DNA of 21,115 bases. Source: JANOGU01 sp964499865. GTDB taxonomy: Bacteria; Pseudomonadota; Alphaproteobacteria; Rhodobacterales; Rhodobacteraceae. The position numbers and the translations under genes are program-made. This document shows positions 1 through 7,801 of the stretch, one piece after another. Every line of letters begins with the position of its first letter. The stretch's first letter is position 1. The stretch spans positions 1 to 21,115 of the forward strand of contig CAZCPY010000048.1 in NCBI GenBank assembly GCA_964499865.1, in the 5' to 3' direction. The notes under the pieces are model-generated. The model did no database searches, was not told where the DNA came from, and saw only the letters and a program-made list of their open reading frames with translations.

Positions 1-1
1 G

Positions 2-118
2 GCCGAGGCGTGGCGGATGGCGGACGAGGGCCCGCCGGCCGCGACCCGGAAGCGCGCGGACGTCAACCCGCGGCGGGCGCGCGGGCCGATCCGTCTGCGG
101 CTTCCGCCGGGGGCCTGA
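2..118 (+). CDS. C-terminal end of an unidentified protein (truncated by window edge)
   Basis: The frame starting at base 2 is open to a TGA at 116-118 and gives 38 residues, beginning AEAWRMADEG and ending RLRLPPGA. Nearly every codon ends in G or C, which is the pattern of the real genes here and argues for true coding sequence. The tail is rich in Arg, Pro and Ala, as in a flexible C-terminus. I do not recognise the family. The start and most of the gene lie outside the window. Confidence 0.5.
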   Translation, partial: AEAWRMADEGPPAATRKRADVNPRRARGPIRLRLPPGA

Positions 119-170
119 CGCGGACCCCGGCCCGATCCGGGTGCCTTCCCCACCCCCTTGCGGGGGGGGG

Positions 171-210
171 CGCCACCGATGGGCCGGGCGCCACCGATGG
201 GCCGGGCGCC
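171..210. repeat. 18-bp direct tandem repeat, about 2.2 copies
   Basis: The unit CGCCACCGATGGGCCGGG occurs at 171-188 and again, identical, at 189-206. A partial third unit (CGCC) runs into the 46-bp element that begins at 206. Just upstream (about 150-172) is a C-run/G-run hairpin. The 268-nt gap 119-386 therefore consists largely of repeats, with no convincing gene. Confidence 0.8.
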
Positions 211-251
211 CCCCCACCCTCTCCCTCCCCCACGAGGGGGGAGGGAAGCGC
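206..251 (+). repeat. 46-bp GC-rich repeat element, copy A
   Basis: A C-rich arm is followed by CCCACGAGGGGGGAGGG and a terminal GCGC, so the element is partly palindromic and could fold into a hairpin around the CACG centre. It is identical over all 46 bases to the reverse complement of 6606-6651 and matches 42 of 46 bases of 10056-10101. It begins with GCGC and ends with GCGC. The sequence outside the 46 bases is not shared. Confidence 0.85.
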
Positions 252-266
252 CCGGGCTTCGGAGGG

Positions 267-320
267 TCTCCCCGCCGTCTTCCCGCCGTCTCCCCGCCGT
301 CTTCCCGCCGTCTGCCCGCC
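267..320. repeat. 11-bp tandem repeat, five copies
   Basis: Units of the form TCTCCCCGCCG and TCTTCCCGCCG alternate at 267, 278, 289 and 300, with a fifth (TCTGCCCGCC) at 311. The alternation makes it effectively a 22-bp repeat in two copies. It lies 70 to 120 bases upstream of the transporter start and could vary in copy number by slippage. No function is visible. Confidence 0.8.
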
Positions 321-386
321 CCCTTCTCCCCCCTTCCGCCCGCCGCCTGCCGGTGCCACAAGGCGCCGGGGCCATGTAACGGAATC

Positions 387-1220
387 ATGACAGCGGGCGT
401 CTTCCTTGCCGTCCTCGGTGCCGCGGCCCTGCATGCGGCGTGGAATGCCATCATCAAGTCGGGCACCAGCCGCGCCGGTGCGATGGCGATCCTGTCGGTG
501 TGGGAGATCGTCGTCGGCGCGGGCCTGGCCCTGCCGCAGGGCCTGCCGGGTGCGCCGGTCCTGCCCTGGCTGGCGGCCTCGGCGCTGTTCCACCTGATCT
601 ACAAGACCGGCCTGACCTTCGCCTATGACCGCGGCGATCTCAGCCGCGTCTACCCGCTTGCGCGCGGGACGGCGCCGCTGGCGGTGCTGGTCATCGGCGT
701 GCTGGTGCTGGGCGAAGGGGTGGGGGCGCTTGAGGCCGCAGGCATCCTGGTGCTGGGCGCGGGGATCCTGACGCTGGCGGCGGGGGCTCTGCGCGGCGAG
801 AACCGGGGCCTCGTGCCCTTCGCGCTGCTCGCCGCCGTCGGGACGGCGGGCTACACGCTGGTCGACGGGCTGGGCGCGCGGGTGTCGGGGGCGCCCGGCG
901 CCTATGTCGCCTGGCTGTTCGTGCTGGACGGGGCGTCCTACCTTGCGCTGATGGCCGCCCTGCGCGGGCGACGGGCGCTGCCGCCGGTGGGGGCGGACTG
1001 GGCCTGGGGCGCGCTCGGCGGGGCTGCGTCCTGGGGCGCCTATGCCATCGCCGTCTGGGCGATGACGGTGGCCCCGATCCCGCTGGTGGCGGCGCTGCGC
1101 GAAACCTCGATCCTGTTCGCCGTGCTGATCGGCCGGGTTCTGTTCGGCGAGCCGATCACGCCCGGCAAGGCCGCCGCGCTGGCGCTTGTCCTGGCCGGGC
1201 TGGCGCTGACGCGGCTCTAG
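387..1220 (+). CDS. EamA/DMT-superfamily membrane transporter
   Basis: The product is a 277-residue, strongly hydrophobic protein with roughly ten membrane segments arranged as two halves, the layout of drug/metabolite (EamA) exporters in the inner membrane. The N-terminus (MTAGVFLAVLGAAALHAAWN) is a typical first EamA helix, with a small-residue-rich segment followed by HAAWNAIIKS. The C-terminal half has the usual run IPLVAALRETSILFAVLIGR, then LFGEPITPGKAAALALVLAG. The substrate cannot be told from sequence. ATG 387 was chosen because the upstream extension of the frame is repeat-derived low complexity. Its last four bases overlap the end of convergent pcs. Confidence 0.85.
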   Translation: MTAGVFLAVLGAAALHAAWNAIIKSGTSRAGAMAILSVWEIVVGAGLALPQGLPGAPVLPWLAASALFHLIYKTGLTFAYDRGDLSRVYPLARGTAPLAVLVIGVLVLGEGVGALEAAGILVLGAGILTLAAGALRGENRGLVPFALLAAVGTAGYTLVDGLGARVSGAPGAYVAWLFVLDGASYLALMAALRGRRALPPVGADWAWGALGGAASWGAYAIAVWAMTVAPIPLVAALRETSILFAVLIGRVLFGEPITPGKAAALALVLAGLALTRL

Positions 1221-1921
1221 CCCGCCCGCCCGGGCCGTTCCGGCAGGACCTGCTGCACGATCCCGGCGAAGGTCAGGTAGACCGAGGTCACGATCAGCCC
1301 CCAGAGTGCCCAGGACCCCGGGTGAAACTCCACCCAGGCGGCCCGGCCCGCGAACAGCACCCAGGCCAGCGCCATGCCGAGCGACAGCGGGCGCCAGCGG
1401 TCGGTGCGCACGGGGTGGATGAACTTGAGGTTGGTGAACATGGCCCAGGTCAGCAGGATCACGATCACCAGCGCCAGCCACTCCGCGGGCTTGAGCGCGA
1501 ACAGCACCAGCACGACCATGTTCCAGCACGCGGGAAAGCCCGCGAACGAATAGTCCCGCGTCTTCATCCGCGTGTCGGCGAAGTAGATCACCGACCCGTA
1601 GACGATGGCGATGATCGCAAGCCAGCCGGTCCAGCCGGTCAGAAGGCCCGACTTGAACAGCGCATAGGCGGGGATGAAGACATAGGTCAGGTAATCCACG
1701 ATCAGGTCCATCAGGACGCCGTCGTAGGTGGGCCAGTTGGCCCTGACGTCGAACCGGCGCGCGAGCGGGCCGTCGATGCCGTCCACGACCAGCGCCACCA
1801 CCAGCCACAGGAACATCAGCGACCATTTCTCCTCGACCGCCGCCAGCATCGCGAACATCGACAGCACCGCGCCGGTGGCGGTCAAGAGGTGGACGGACAG
1901 GGCCTTGAGGCGGGGCTGCAT
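1217..1921 (-). CDS. pcs: Phosphatidylcholine synthase (CDP-alcohol phosphatidyltransferase family)
   Basis: This inner-membrane enzyme condenses CDP-diacylglycerol with choline to give phosphatidylcholine and CMP. It is characteristic of alphaproteobacteria and other bacteria that interact with hosts. The 234-residue product is polytopic. It carries the Pcs version of the CDP-alcohol motif: D50-G-x2-A-R55, then G68-x3-D72-x3-D76, with the longer 12-residue spacing typical of Pcs. The length fits the family. It lies 6 nt after the xerC stop on the same strand, so it is probably the last gene of the fsa-DUF484-xerC-pcs run. No strong Shine-Dalgarno sequence is seen, which fits translation coupled to xerC. 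It is convergent with the EamA gene. Confidence 0.9.
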   Translation of the reverse strand: MQPRLKALSVHLLTATGAVLSMFAMLAAVEEKWSLMFLWLVVALVVDGIDGPLARRFDVRANWPTYDGVLMDLIVDYLTYVFIPAYALFKSGLLTGWTGWLAIIAIVYGSVIYFADTRMKTRDYSFAGFPACWNMVVLVLFALKPAEWLALVIVILLTWAMFTNLKFIHPVRTDRWRPLSLGMALAWVLFAGRAAWVEFHPGSWALWGLIVTSVYLTFAGIVQQVLPERPGRAG

Positions 1922-1927
1922 GGGGCG

Positions 1928-2857
1928 TCAGGCTCTCGGGTGGGCCATGGCATAGACCTCCATCAGGCGGGCGGTGTCCACGGCGGTGTAGCCCTGCGTG
2001 GTCGACAGCGAGGCATGGCCCAGCAGTTCCTGGATCGCCCGCAGGTCGCCGCCCGCGGCCAGCAGGTGGGTGGCGAAGCTGTGGCGCAGCGCGTGCGGCG
2101 TGGCGGAGGCGGGCAGGCCCAGGCGCAGGCGGGCGCGTTCCATCGCCAGCTGCACAAGGCGCGGCGACAGGGGCCCGCCGCGGGCGCCGCGGAACAGGGG
2201 GGCGTCGGGCGCGACCGGCACGGGGCAGAGGCGCACGTAGTCCGCCACCGCCGCCCGTGCCGCGGGCAGGGCGGGGACCAGCCGCAGCTTGCCGCCCTTG
2301 CCGCGGATGCGCAGCACCTCGGCCAGCGGATGGTCGGCACCGGTCAGCGACAGGGCCTCGGAGATGCGCAGGCCGAGGCCGTAGAGCAGCGTCACCACGG
2401 CGGTGTCGCGCGCCGCGATCCAGGGCTCGCGCGCGTCGGTGCCGATGTCGTCCAGCACCGCCGCGGCGGCGTCTTCGTCCAGCGGGCGGGGCAGCTTCTT
2501 CTTCACCCGCGGCGCGCGCGCCGACAGGGTGGCGGTGGCGTCCTCGCCCTCGCGGTCAGCCAGCCAGCCGGTGAAGTTCTTGACCGCCGACAGGCTGCGC
2601 GCCAGCGACCTTGCGACGACGCCGCGGCCGCGCTCGTGCGCCATGAAAGCGCGCAGGTCGGCGGACGACGCCGCGGCCAGCGCGTGCGGCCCCTCGCCCG
2701 TGCCGTGGTGGTCGGCGAGGAACGCGAGCCAGCGGGTCACGTCCGCCGTGTAGGCGGACAGGGTCAGCGCCGCCGCGCCACCGGCCGCCAGATGCCGCCG
2801 CCAGTCGTCAAGCGCGTCCCGCGCGGCGGGCGACAGGGCCAGCGTCACGACAGCCAC
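1928..2857 (-). CDS. xerC: Tyrosine recombinase XerC
   Basis: XerC acts with XerD at the dif site to resolve chromosome dimers. The 309-residue product has an N-terminal SAM-like core-binding domain (about 15-105) and a C-terminal catalytic domain. All catalytic residues can be seen: R164 (GLGLRISEAL), K187 (RGKGGK), H255 and R258 (HALRHS), H281 (LLGHASLSTTQ) and nucleophile Y290 (GYTAVD). The length is normal. The start overlaps the end of the DUF484 gene by 13 nt, suggesting translational coupling. DUF484 beside xerC is a recurrent proteobacterial arrangement. An integrase of a mobile element is less likely, because there is no att-like repeat or cargo and the motif spacing is that of XerC. 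Confidence 0.92.
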   Translation of the reverse strand: MAVVTLALSPAARDALDDWRRHLAAGGAAALTLSAYTADVTRWLAFLADHHGTGEGPHALAAASSADLRAFMAHERGRGVVARSLARSLSAVKNFTGWLADREGEDATATLSARAPRVKKKLPRPLDEDAAAAVLDDIGTDAREPWIAARDTAVVTLLYGLGLRISEALSLTGADHPLAEVLRIRGKGGKLRLVPALPAARAAVADYVRLCPVPVAPDAPLFRGARGGPLSPRLVQLAMERARLRLGLPASATPHALRHSFATHLLAAGGDLRAIQELLGHASLSTTQGYTAVDTARLMEVYAMAHPRA

Positions 2858-3537
2858 CGCCGCATCGTGCGCTCGAACACGGCGGCGAAGAAGGCCAGCA
2901 GGTCGGTGCCCTGCGTGGGGCGGAACATGTGGGGGTCTTCCGCCCCCATTGCCAGCATCCCCGGCAACCGCCCGCGCCCGAAGTCCAGCCGCAGCAGCGC
3001 CTCGGACCGCACCCAGGCGGCGCGGTCGCCGTAGAGCTGGGCCGAGGCGGGCACGACCTGGCGCAGCGTCACCGGCCGCAGGGGCACGTTGCGGCCGGCG
3101 GCGACGTAGTCGGCCACGAACCCGGGCTCGGCCACGAACAGCACGTCGCCCAGGGACCGCAGCGCCGGGTCATCCGCCGACTGCACGCTTTCCAGCACCA
3201 GCCGGATGCTGTCCACCCGCAGCGCCTGCGCCACGTCGCCGGCCAGCGCGCCCAGGAAATCGGCAAAGCTCAGCGGGTCGAGCAGTTGCAGGATCGCCCG
3301 GTGCACCTGGTTGGTGCCGGCAAGGTTCTCGTAGGCTGCCGCGATCACGCCGCGGTGGGTGTCCTCCAGCCGGTCGAGCCGCGCCTCCAGCCGTTCCATC
3401 GCGATGCCGCGCAGGTCGACGATGTTCGACCCCATGGCCCGTTCGTTCGCCGCGATCAGCGCGGCCATCACGTCGCGGTCCTCGAGGATCGCCTCCGGCG
3501 CCGCGATGATGCGGTCGCGCAGGTCCTGTTCGATCAT
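2845..3537 (-). CDS. DUF484 family protein
   Basis: This 230-residue soluble protein has an N-terminal helical part (about 10-80), then a GAF-like fold region ending in the phrase LGMLAMGAEDPHMFRPTQGTD-like (seen here as GMLAMGAEDPHMFRP). That ending is typical of DUF484. The molecular role of the family is not established. Its main clue is gene neighbourhood, since it commonly lies immediately upstream of xerC, as here with a 13-nt overlap. An AGGA-type ribosome-binding site lies just upstream of ATG 3537. The N-gap starts 30 nt upstream of the start, so its promoter region is incompletely known. Confidence 0.85.
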   Translation of the reverse strand: MIEQDLRDRIIAAPEAILEDRDVMAALIAANERAMGSNIVDLRGIAMERLEARLDRLEDTHRGVIAAAYENLAGTNQVHRAILQLLDPLSFADFLGALAGDVAQALRVDSIRLVLESVQSADDPALRSLGDVLFVAEPGFVADYVAAGRNVPLRPVTLRQVVPASAQLYGDRAAWVRSEALLRLDFGRGRLPGMLAMGAEDPHMFRPTQGTDLLAFFAAVFERTMRRWLS

Positions 3538-3567
3538 GCCGTCCTGCCCCTTGTCACGGGCACGTTA

Positions 3568-3577
3568 NNNNNNNNNN
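3568..3577. other. Assembly gap (10 N)
   Basis: Ten undetermined bases lie between the DUF484 start and the fsa stop. Runs of exactly ten N usually mark a scaffold join of unknown true size, so the fsa-DUF484 spacing, any terminator there, and even the contiguity of the two sides are uncertain. Confidence 0.98.
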
Positions 3578-3588
3578 TTACCCGGGTT

Positions 3589-4242
3589 TCACAGGATTTT
3601 CTGCCCGGTTTTCGCCCAGTCCTTCATGAACTGGTCCAGACCCTTGTCGGTCAGCGGGTGGGCGGCCAGGGCCTTGATGACGGCGGGGGGCGCGGTGATC
3701 ACGTCGGCGCCGACCAGCGCGCATTGCGTGACGTGGTTGGGCGTGCGGATCGAGGCGGCGAGGATCTGCGTCTTGAAGCCGTAGTTGTCATACACGGTGC
3801 GGATGTCGCCGATCAGCTCCATCCCGTCGAGGTTGATGTCATCGAGGCGGCCCACGAAGGGGCTGATGAACGTGGCCCCCGCCTTCGCTGCCAGAAGCGC
3901 CTGGTTGACGCTGAAGCACAGCGTCACGTTGACCATGTGACCAAGGCCCGTGAGGTGCTTGCAGGCCTTGAGCCCGTCCCAGGTCAGCGGCAGCTTGATC
4001 GTGATGTTGGGCGCGATGTCCGCCAGCTTGAGCCCCTCGGCGATCATCGCCCCGGCGTCCAGCGCCACCACCTCGGCCGACACCGGGCCCGGCACCAGCG
4101 CGCAGATCTCGCGCGTCACCTCGATGATGTCGCGGCCCGACTTCAGGATCAGCGAGGGGTTGGTGGTCACCCCGTCGACCATGCCAAGGGCGTGAAGTTC
4201 GGCGATGGCCGGGACATCGGCAGTGTCGACAAAGAACTTCAT
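3589..4242 (-). CDS. Transaldolase / fructose-6-phosphate aldolase family protein
   Basis: The 217-residue product matches the short transaldolase subfamily (TalC/FSA type), a class I TIM-barrel aldolase. Such enzymes either move dihydroxyacetone units in the pentose-phosphate pathway or cleave fructose 6-phosphate. The N-terminus MKFFVDTAD and the TTNPSLILKSG motif (about 26-36) are diagnostic. The Schiff-base lysine is K83 in NITIKLPLTWDGLKACK. The FISPFVGRLDD and TQILAASIR segments line the barrel end. Length is normal for the family. Sequence alone does not separate transaldolase from FSA activity. AAGGAG at 4253-4258 (+ coordinates) precedes the ATG. The gene is divergent from priA with only 77 nt between starts. 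Confidence 0.88.
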   Translation of the reverse strand: MKFFVDTADVPAIAELHALGMVDGVTTNPSLILKSGRDIIEVTREICALVPGPVSAEVVALDAGAMIAEGLKLADIAPNITIKLPLTWDGLKACKHLTGLGHMVNVTLCFSVNQALLAAKAGATFISPFVGRLDDINLDGMELIGDIRTVYDNYGFKTQILAASIRTPNHVTQCALVGADVITAPPAVIKALAAHPLTDKGLDQFMKDWAKTGQKIL

Positions 4243-4319
4243 GGGGCGCGCGCTCCTTGGCGGGTTGTCCTCTATGGCCCGGGGGTTTACCCCAACGGGT
4301 TCCGGTGGGGAAGGCGGGA

Positions 4320-6506
4320 ATGGCCGACAGGGTCTATGAGGTGGGGCAGGGCGTCACCGTGGTGACGGTCGAACCCCTGCCGCCCTTGGACTATACCGCG
4401 CCCGAAGGCGGCTGCGGCGACGGGGATTTCGTGGAGGTGCCGCTCGGGCCGCGGCGGGTGCTGGGCGTGGTCTGGGGACCGGGGTCGGGCAGGTGGGACC
4501 CCGCCAGGGTGCGGCCCGTGACCCGCGTGCTTGACGCGGTGCCGATGGCTGCGGGGATGCGGGCCTTCCTCGCCCGCGCGGCGGAGTACACGCTGACGCC
4601 GCTGCCGGCGATGCTGCGGCTGGCCACGCGTGCGCCGGGGCTTGGCGATCCGCCCTCGATGCGGCGCGTCTACCGGCTGGCGGGGCCGGTGCCCAACCGG
4701 ATGACCGAGGCGCGGTTCCGCGTGGTGGAGGCCTTGCGCGCCGCCCCCGAGGCGCTGACCCTTCGCGAAGTGACGGACGCCGCGGGCGTGGGGTCTGCGG
4801 TGGTCAAGGGGCTGGTGGGCCTAGGCGTCGTGGCCGAGGCCGAGGCGCCCAGGGACCTGCCCTATCCGCGCCTGACCCCCCTGATGGCAGCCCGGCTGGA
4901 AGGCGACCAGGTGGGCGCGGGCGACGCGCTGGCCGCGACCGTGGCGGCGGGGGGCTATGCCTGCACGCTCTTGAAGGGCGTCACCGGATCGGGCAAGACC
5001 GAGGTCTATCTGGAGGCGGTGGCCGAAGCCTTGCGCGCGGGCCGCCAGGCGCTGGTCCTGTGCCCGGAAATCGCGCTGACGGCCGAGTTCCTGGCCCGCG
5101 TCGAGGCGCGGTTCGGCGGGCGGGCGGCAGAGTGGCATTCGGGGATCACCCAGACCGAACGCCGCAGGCTCTGGCGCATGGTGGGCGAAGGCGGCGCCTC
5201 TCTGGTCGTCGGTGCGCGGTCGGCGCTGTTCCTGCCGTTCCGCGACCTTGGCCTGATCGTCGTGGATGAGGAACACGACACGTCCTACAAACAGGAGGAC
5301 GGCGTTCTCTACCACGCCCGCGACATGGCGGTGCTGCGCGCCGCGATCACCGCCTGCCCGGTGGTGCTGGCCTCGGCCACGCCCGCGCTGGAAACCTGGG
5401 CCAATGTGGAGGCGGGCAAGTATGCGCGCCTCGACCTGTCGGCGCGGTTCGGCGCCGCGGTGATGCCCGCGATGAACGCGATCGACATGCGGGCCGAACG
5501 GATGGACCCCGGGCGCTGGATGTCGCCGACGCTCGCGGCGCTGGTGGCGGGGCGGCTGGAGCGGGGGGAGCAGGCGCTCCTGTTCCTCAACCGCCGCGGC
5601 TATGCGCCGGTGACGCTGTGCCGCGCCTGCGGGGCGCAGGTCGGCTGCGACCAGTGCGACGCGCGGATGGTCGAGCACCGGTTCCAGAAGCGCCTGGTCT
5701 GCCACCAGTGCGGCGCGACCAAACCGGTTCCCGCGTCATGCCCGGCCTGCGGCAAGGACGGCACGATGGCCGCCGTGGGCCCCGGCGTGGAACGGTTGCA
5801 GGAGGAGGTCGCCGCGCGGTTCCCGCAGGCGCGGGTGGCGGTGCTGTCCTCCGACCTGTTCGGCACCGCGCGCGCGCTCAAGGAGGCGGTGGCCGACATC
5901 GCCGCGGGCGGGGCGGATATCGTCATCGGCACGCAGATCGTGGCCAAGGGGCACAACTTCCCGCTGCTGACGCTTGTGGGCGTGATCGACGCCGACCTGT
6001 CGCTGTTCGGCGCCGACCTGCGGGCGGCGGAGCGCACGTTCCAGCTGATGCGGCAGGTCGCGGGCCGGGCGGGGCGCACGGCGGAACGCCCCGGCGAGGC
6101 CTGGCTGCAGACGCACCAGCCCGACCACCCGGTGATCCGCGCGATCCTGGCGGGCGACGAGGAAGGCTTCTGGCGCGCCGAGGCCGCCGAGCGGCGGGTC
6201 GCGGGCATGCCGCCCTTCGGCCGGCTGGCGGGGGTGATCCTGTCGTCGGAAGACCTCGGCCAGGTCTTCGACGTGGCGGGCGACCTTGCGCGCCGCGACG
6301 GGCCGCTCCGGGCGGCGGGCGCGCAGGTCTTCGGCCCCGCCCCAGCGCCGATTGCGCGGGTGCGCGGGCGGCACCGGGTGCGGCTGTTGGTCAAGGCCTC
6401 GAAGTCGGTGGCGCTGCAACCCGCCATCGCCGCCTGGCTAGCGCAGGTCAAGCTGCCCGCGGGCCTGCGGCTGGCGGTGGACATCGACCCGCAGAGCTTT
6501 CTGTAA
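4320..6506 (+). CDS. priA: Primosomal protein N' / replication restart helicase PriA
   Basis: PriA recognises stalled or repaired forks and reloads the replisome. The product is 728 residues, the normal length. The N-terminal DNA-binding part is followed by a DEAH-type superfamily 2 helicase: Walker A GVTGSGKTE at about 220-228 and DEEH at 316-319. Eight zinc-binding cysteines lie in the helicase region at 434, 437, 443, 446, 461, 464, 474 and 477. Later helicase motifs include IVIGTQIVAKGHNFP and the QVAGRAGR segment. ATG 4320 is preferred over an upstream in-frame ATG at 4257, because GGGGAAGG (4307-4314) sits 5 nt before it and MADRVYEVG looks like a true PriA start. It is divergent from fsa. 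Confidence 0.95.
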   Translation: MADRVYEVGQGVTVVTVEPLPPLDYTAPEGGCGDGDFVEVPLGPRRVLGVVWGPGSGRWDPARVRPVTRVLDAVPMAAGMRAFLARAAEYTLTPLPAMLRLATRAPGLGDPPSMRRVYRLAGPVPNRMTEARFRVVEALRAAPEALTLREVTDAAGVGSAVVKGLVGLGVVAEAEAPRDLPYPRLTPLMAARLEGDQVGAGDALAATVAAGGYACTLLKGVTGSGKTEVYLEAVAEALRAGRQALVLCPEIALTAEFLARVEARFGGRAAEWHSGITQTERRRLWRMVGEGGASLVVGARSALFLPFRDLGLIVVDEEHDTSYKQEDGVLYHARDMAVLRAAITACPVVLASATPALETWANVEAGKYARLDLSARFGAAVMPAMNAIDMRAERMDPGRWMSPTLAALVAGRLERGEQALLFLNRRGYAPVTLCRACGAQVGCDQCDARMVEHRFQKRLVCHQCGATKPVPASCPACGKDGTMAAVGPGVERLQEEVAARFPQARVAVLSSDLFGTARALKEAVADIAAGGADIVIGTQIVAKGHNFPLLTLVGVIDADLSLFGADLRAAERTFQLMRQVAGRAGRTAERPGEAWLQTHQPDHPVIRAILAGDEEGFWRAEAAERRVAGMPPFGRLAGVILSSEDLGQVFDVAGDLARRDGPLRAAGAQVFGPAPAPIARVRGRHRVRLLVKASKSVALQPAIAAWLAQVKLPAGLRLAVDIDPQSFL

Positions 6507-6605
6507 GGGCCGTCGGGGGCGGCTTTCCGGGACGGGGCCGTGCGATCTTGCCGGCGCGGCGGGCGGCTGCGCGGCTGCCGGCCGGGCGGTCCCTGACCGG
6601 AAGAT

Positions 6606-6651
6606 GCGCTTCCCTCCCCCCTCGTGGGGGAGGGAGAGGGTGGGGGGGCGC
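6606..6651 (-). repeat. 46-bp GC-rich repeat element, copy B (inverted)
   Basis: This is the exact reverse complement of 206-251 over 46 bases, with flanks that do not match. It lies in the 281-nt gap between priA and prmA. Confidence 0.85.
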
Positions 6652-6666
6652 GCCCGCGGCAAGGCA

Positions 6667-6710
6667 GAGCCCCCCCGCCTCTCGACCAGGGGGCAGGGGC
6701 GGCGGGGCTC
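6667..6710. repeat. GC-rich inverted repeat next to copy B
   Basis: The arms GAGCCCCCCCGCC (6667-6679) and GGCGGGGCTC (6701-6710) can pair with a three-C bulge around a 21-nt loop. A C-run/G-run hairpin also precedes copy A (about 150-172), so the second hairpin may be part of a larger composite repeat. It might also act as a transcription barrier between priA and prmA, but no T-run follows. Confidence 0.5.
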
Positions 6711-6787
6711 CGCCCTGCCCGCATCCGCTTGACCTGCCGGGACAGCCGGGCGACATGCGCCCGAGCCGCAGCCCCGGAGAGCCGCCG

Positions 6788-7651
6788 ATGCCCGTCTTCA
6801 CCGCCCTGACCACCCTGCAAGGCGAGGCGCCCGCCCGCGCGCTGGCCGATGCGCTCGACCGGCTGGAGCCTGCGCCGGTGGGCGTCGGCGTCTTCGAGGT
6901 CGAGGACGGGTCGGGCGTCTGGGAGGTGGGCGGCTATTTCGAGGCGCCGCCCGACGGGGTGGTGCTGGCGCTGTTCGCCGCGGCCTTCGGGGCGGCCGAC
7001 TTCGCCGTGTCGCAGGTGCCCGACACCGACTGGGTGGCCCGGGTGCGGCGCGAACTGTCGCCCGTCGAGGCGGGGCGCTTCCACCTCTACGGCAGCCACG
7101 ACGCGCACCGGGTGCCCGAAGGCGCGGTGGCCCTGCTGATCGAGGCGACGGTGGCCTTCGGCACCGGCCACCACGGCACCACCAAGGGCTGCCTGCTGGC
7201 GCTGGACCGGCTGCTGGCGGCGGGCGAGGCGCCTGCGCGCGTGGCCGACATCGGCTGCGGCACCGGCGTGCTGGCGCTGGCGGCGGCGGCGACGCTGCCG
7301 GGGGCGCGGGTGCTGGCCTCCGACATCGACCCGGTGGCGGTGGCGGTGGCCGAGGTCAATGCGCAGGCCAACGCCCTTGCGGGCCGGGTGGAGTGCCTGA
7401 CGGCGGCGGGTTTTGCCGATCCGCGGCTGGACGGGCCGTTCGACCTGATCCTGGCCAACATCCTGAAGGGCCCGCTGATCGCGCTGGCCCCCGACGTGGC
7501 GGCGCGGGTGGCGCCCGGCGGGGCGGTGATCCTGTCGGGCCTTCTGGGCACCCAGGCCGGGGACGTGACCGCCGCCTATGTCGCCGCGGGCCTGCGGCCG
7601 GAGATGCGCGACGATCTGGGCGAATGGGCGGTGCTGACCCTGCGGAAGTGA
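6788..7651 (+). CDS. prmA: Ribosomal protein L11 methyltransferase
   Basis: PrmA trimethylates ribosomal protein L11 using S-adenosylmethionine. The 287-residue product has the short N-terminal substrate-recognition domain and a Rossmann methyltransferase domain. Family signatures are AFGTGHHGTTKG at about 123-134, the SAM-binding loop VADIGCGTGVLAL (152-164), the acidic SASDIDP-like strand end (seen as ASDIDPVAV), and LANILKGPL, corresponding to the NILA-type motif IV. ATG 6788 is preceded by GGAGAG. The upstream extension of the frame runs through repeat sequence and is not convincing. The stop codon lies inside a 14-bp tandem duplication. Confidence 0.92.
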   Translation: MPVFTALTTLQGEAPARALADALDRLEPAPVGVGVFEVEDGSGVWEVGGYFEAPPDGVVLALFAAAFGAADFAVSQVPDTDWVARVRRELSPVEAGRFHLYGSHDAHRVPEGAVALLIEATVAFGTGHHGTTKGCLLALDRLLAAGEAPARVADIGCGTGVLALAAAATLPGARVLASDIDPVAVAVAEVNAQANALAGRVECLTAAGFADPRLDGPFDLILANILKGPLIALAPDVAARVAPGGAVILSGLLGTQAGDVTAAYVAAGLRPEMRDDLGEWAVLTLRK

Positions 7652-7667
7652 CACTGCGGAAGTGACA
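7640..7667. repeat. 14-bp tandem duplication over the prmA stop
   Basis: CTGCGGAAGTGACA is present at 7640-7653 and again at 7654-7667. The first copy encodes the last residues and TGA of prmA and the second is untranslated. This is a clean, recent-looking duplication that leaves the protein unchanged. Confidence 0.85.
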
Positions 7668-7801
7668 CTGGGGCATTGATGCGGCGGCGGCGACGACTGC
7701 TGCGGACTTTTGCCAAGTTCGCGCCGCAATCGTCTGAAATGCCTTAGTTCTGCCCGAATCCGGGCGCAGAAACGCACCAGGTCGGGGGCGACCATCCTGG
7801 G

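Noticed and set aside
10..390. 126-codon + strand frame at the window start
   Set aside because: It runs through the tandem repeats and 46-bp element, and its Pro/Arg-rich translation is repeat-derived. The frame at 2-118 has far better codon character.
1928..2857. Tyrosine recombinase as the integrase of a genomic island
   Set aside because: XerC-type motifs, overlap with DUF484 and absence of att repeats or cargo all indicate the housekeeping recombinase.
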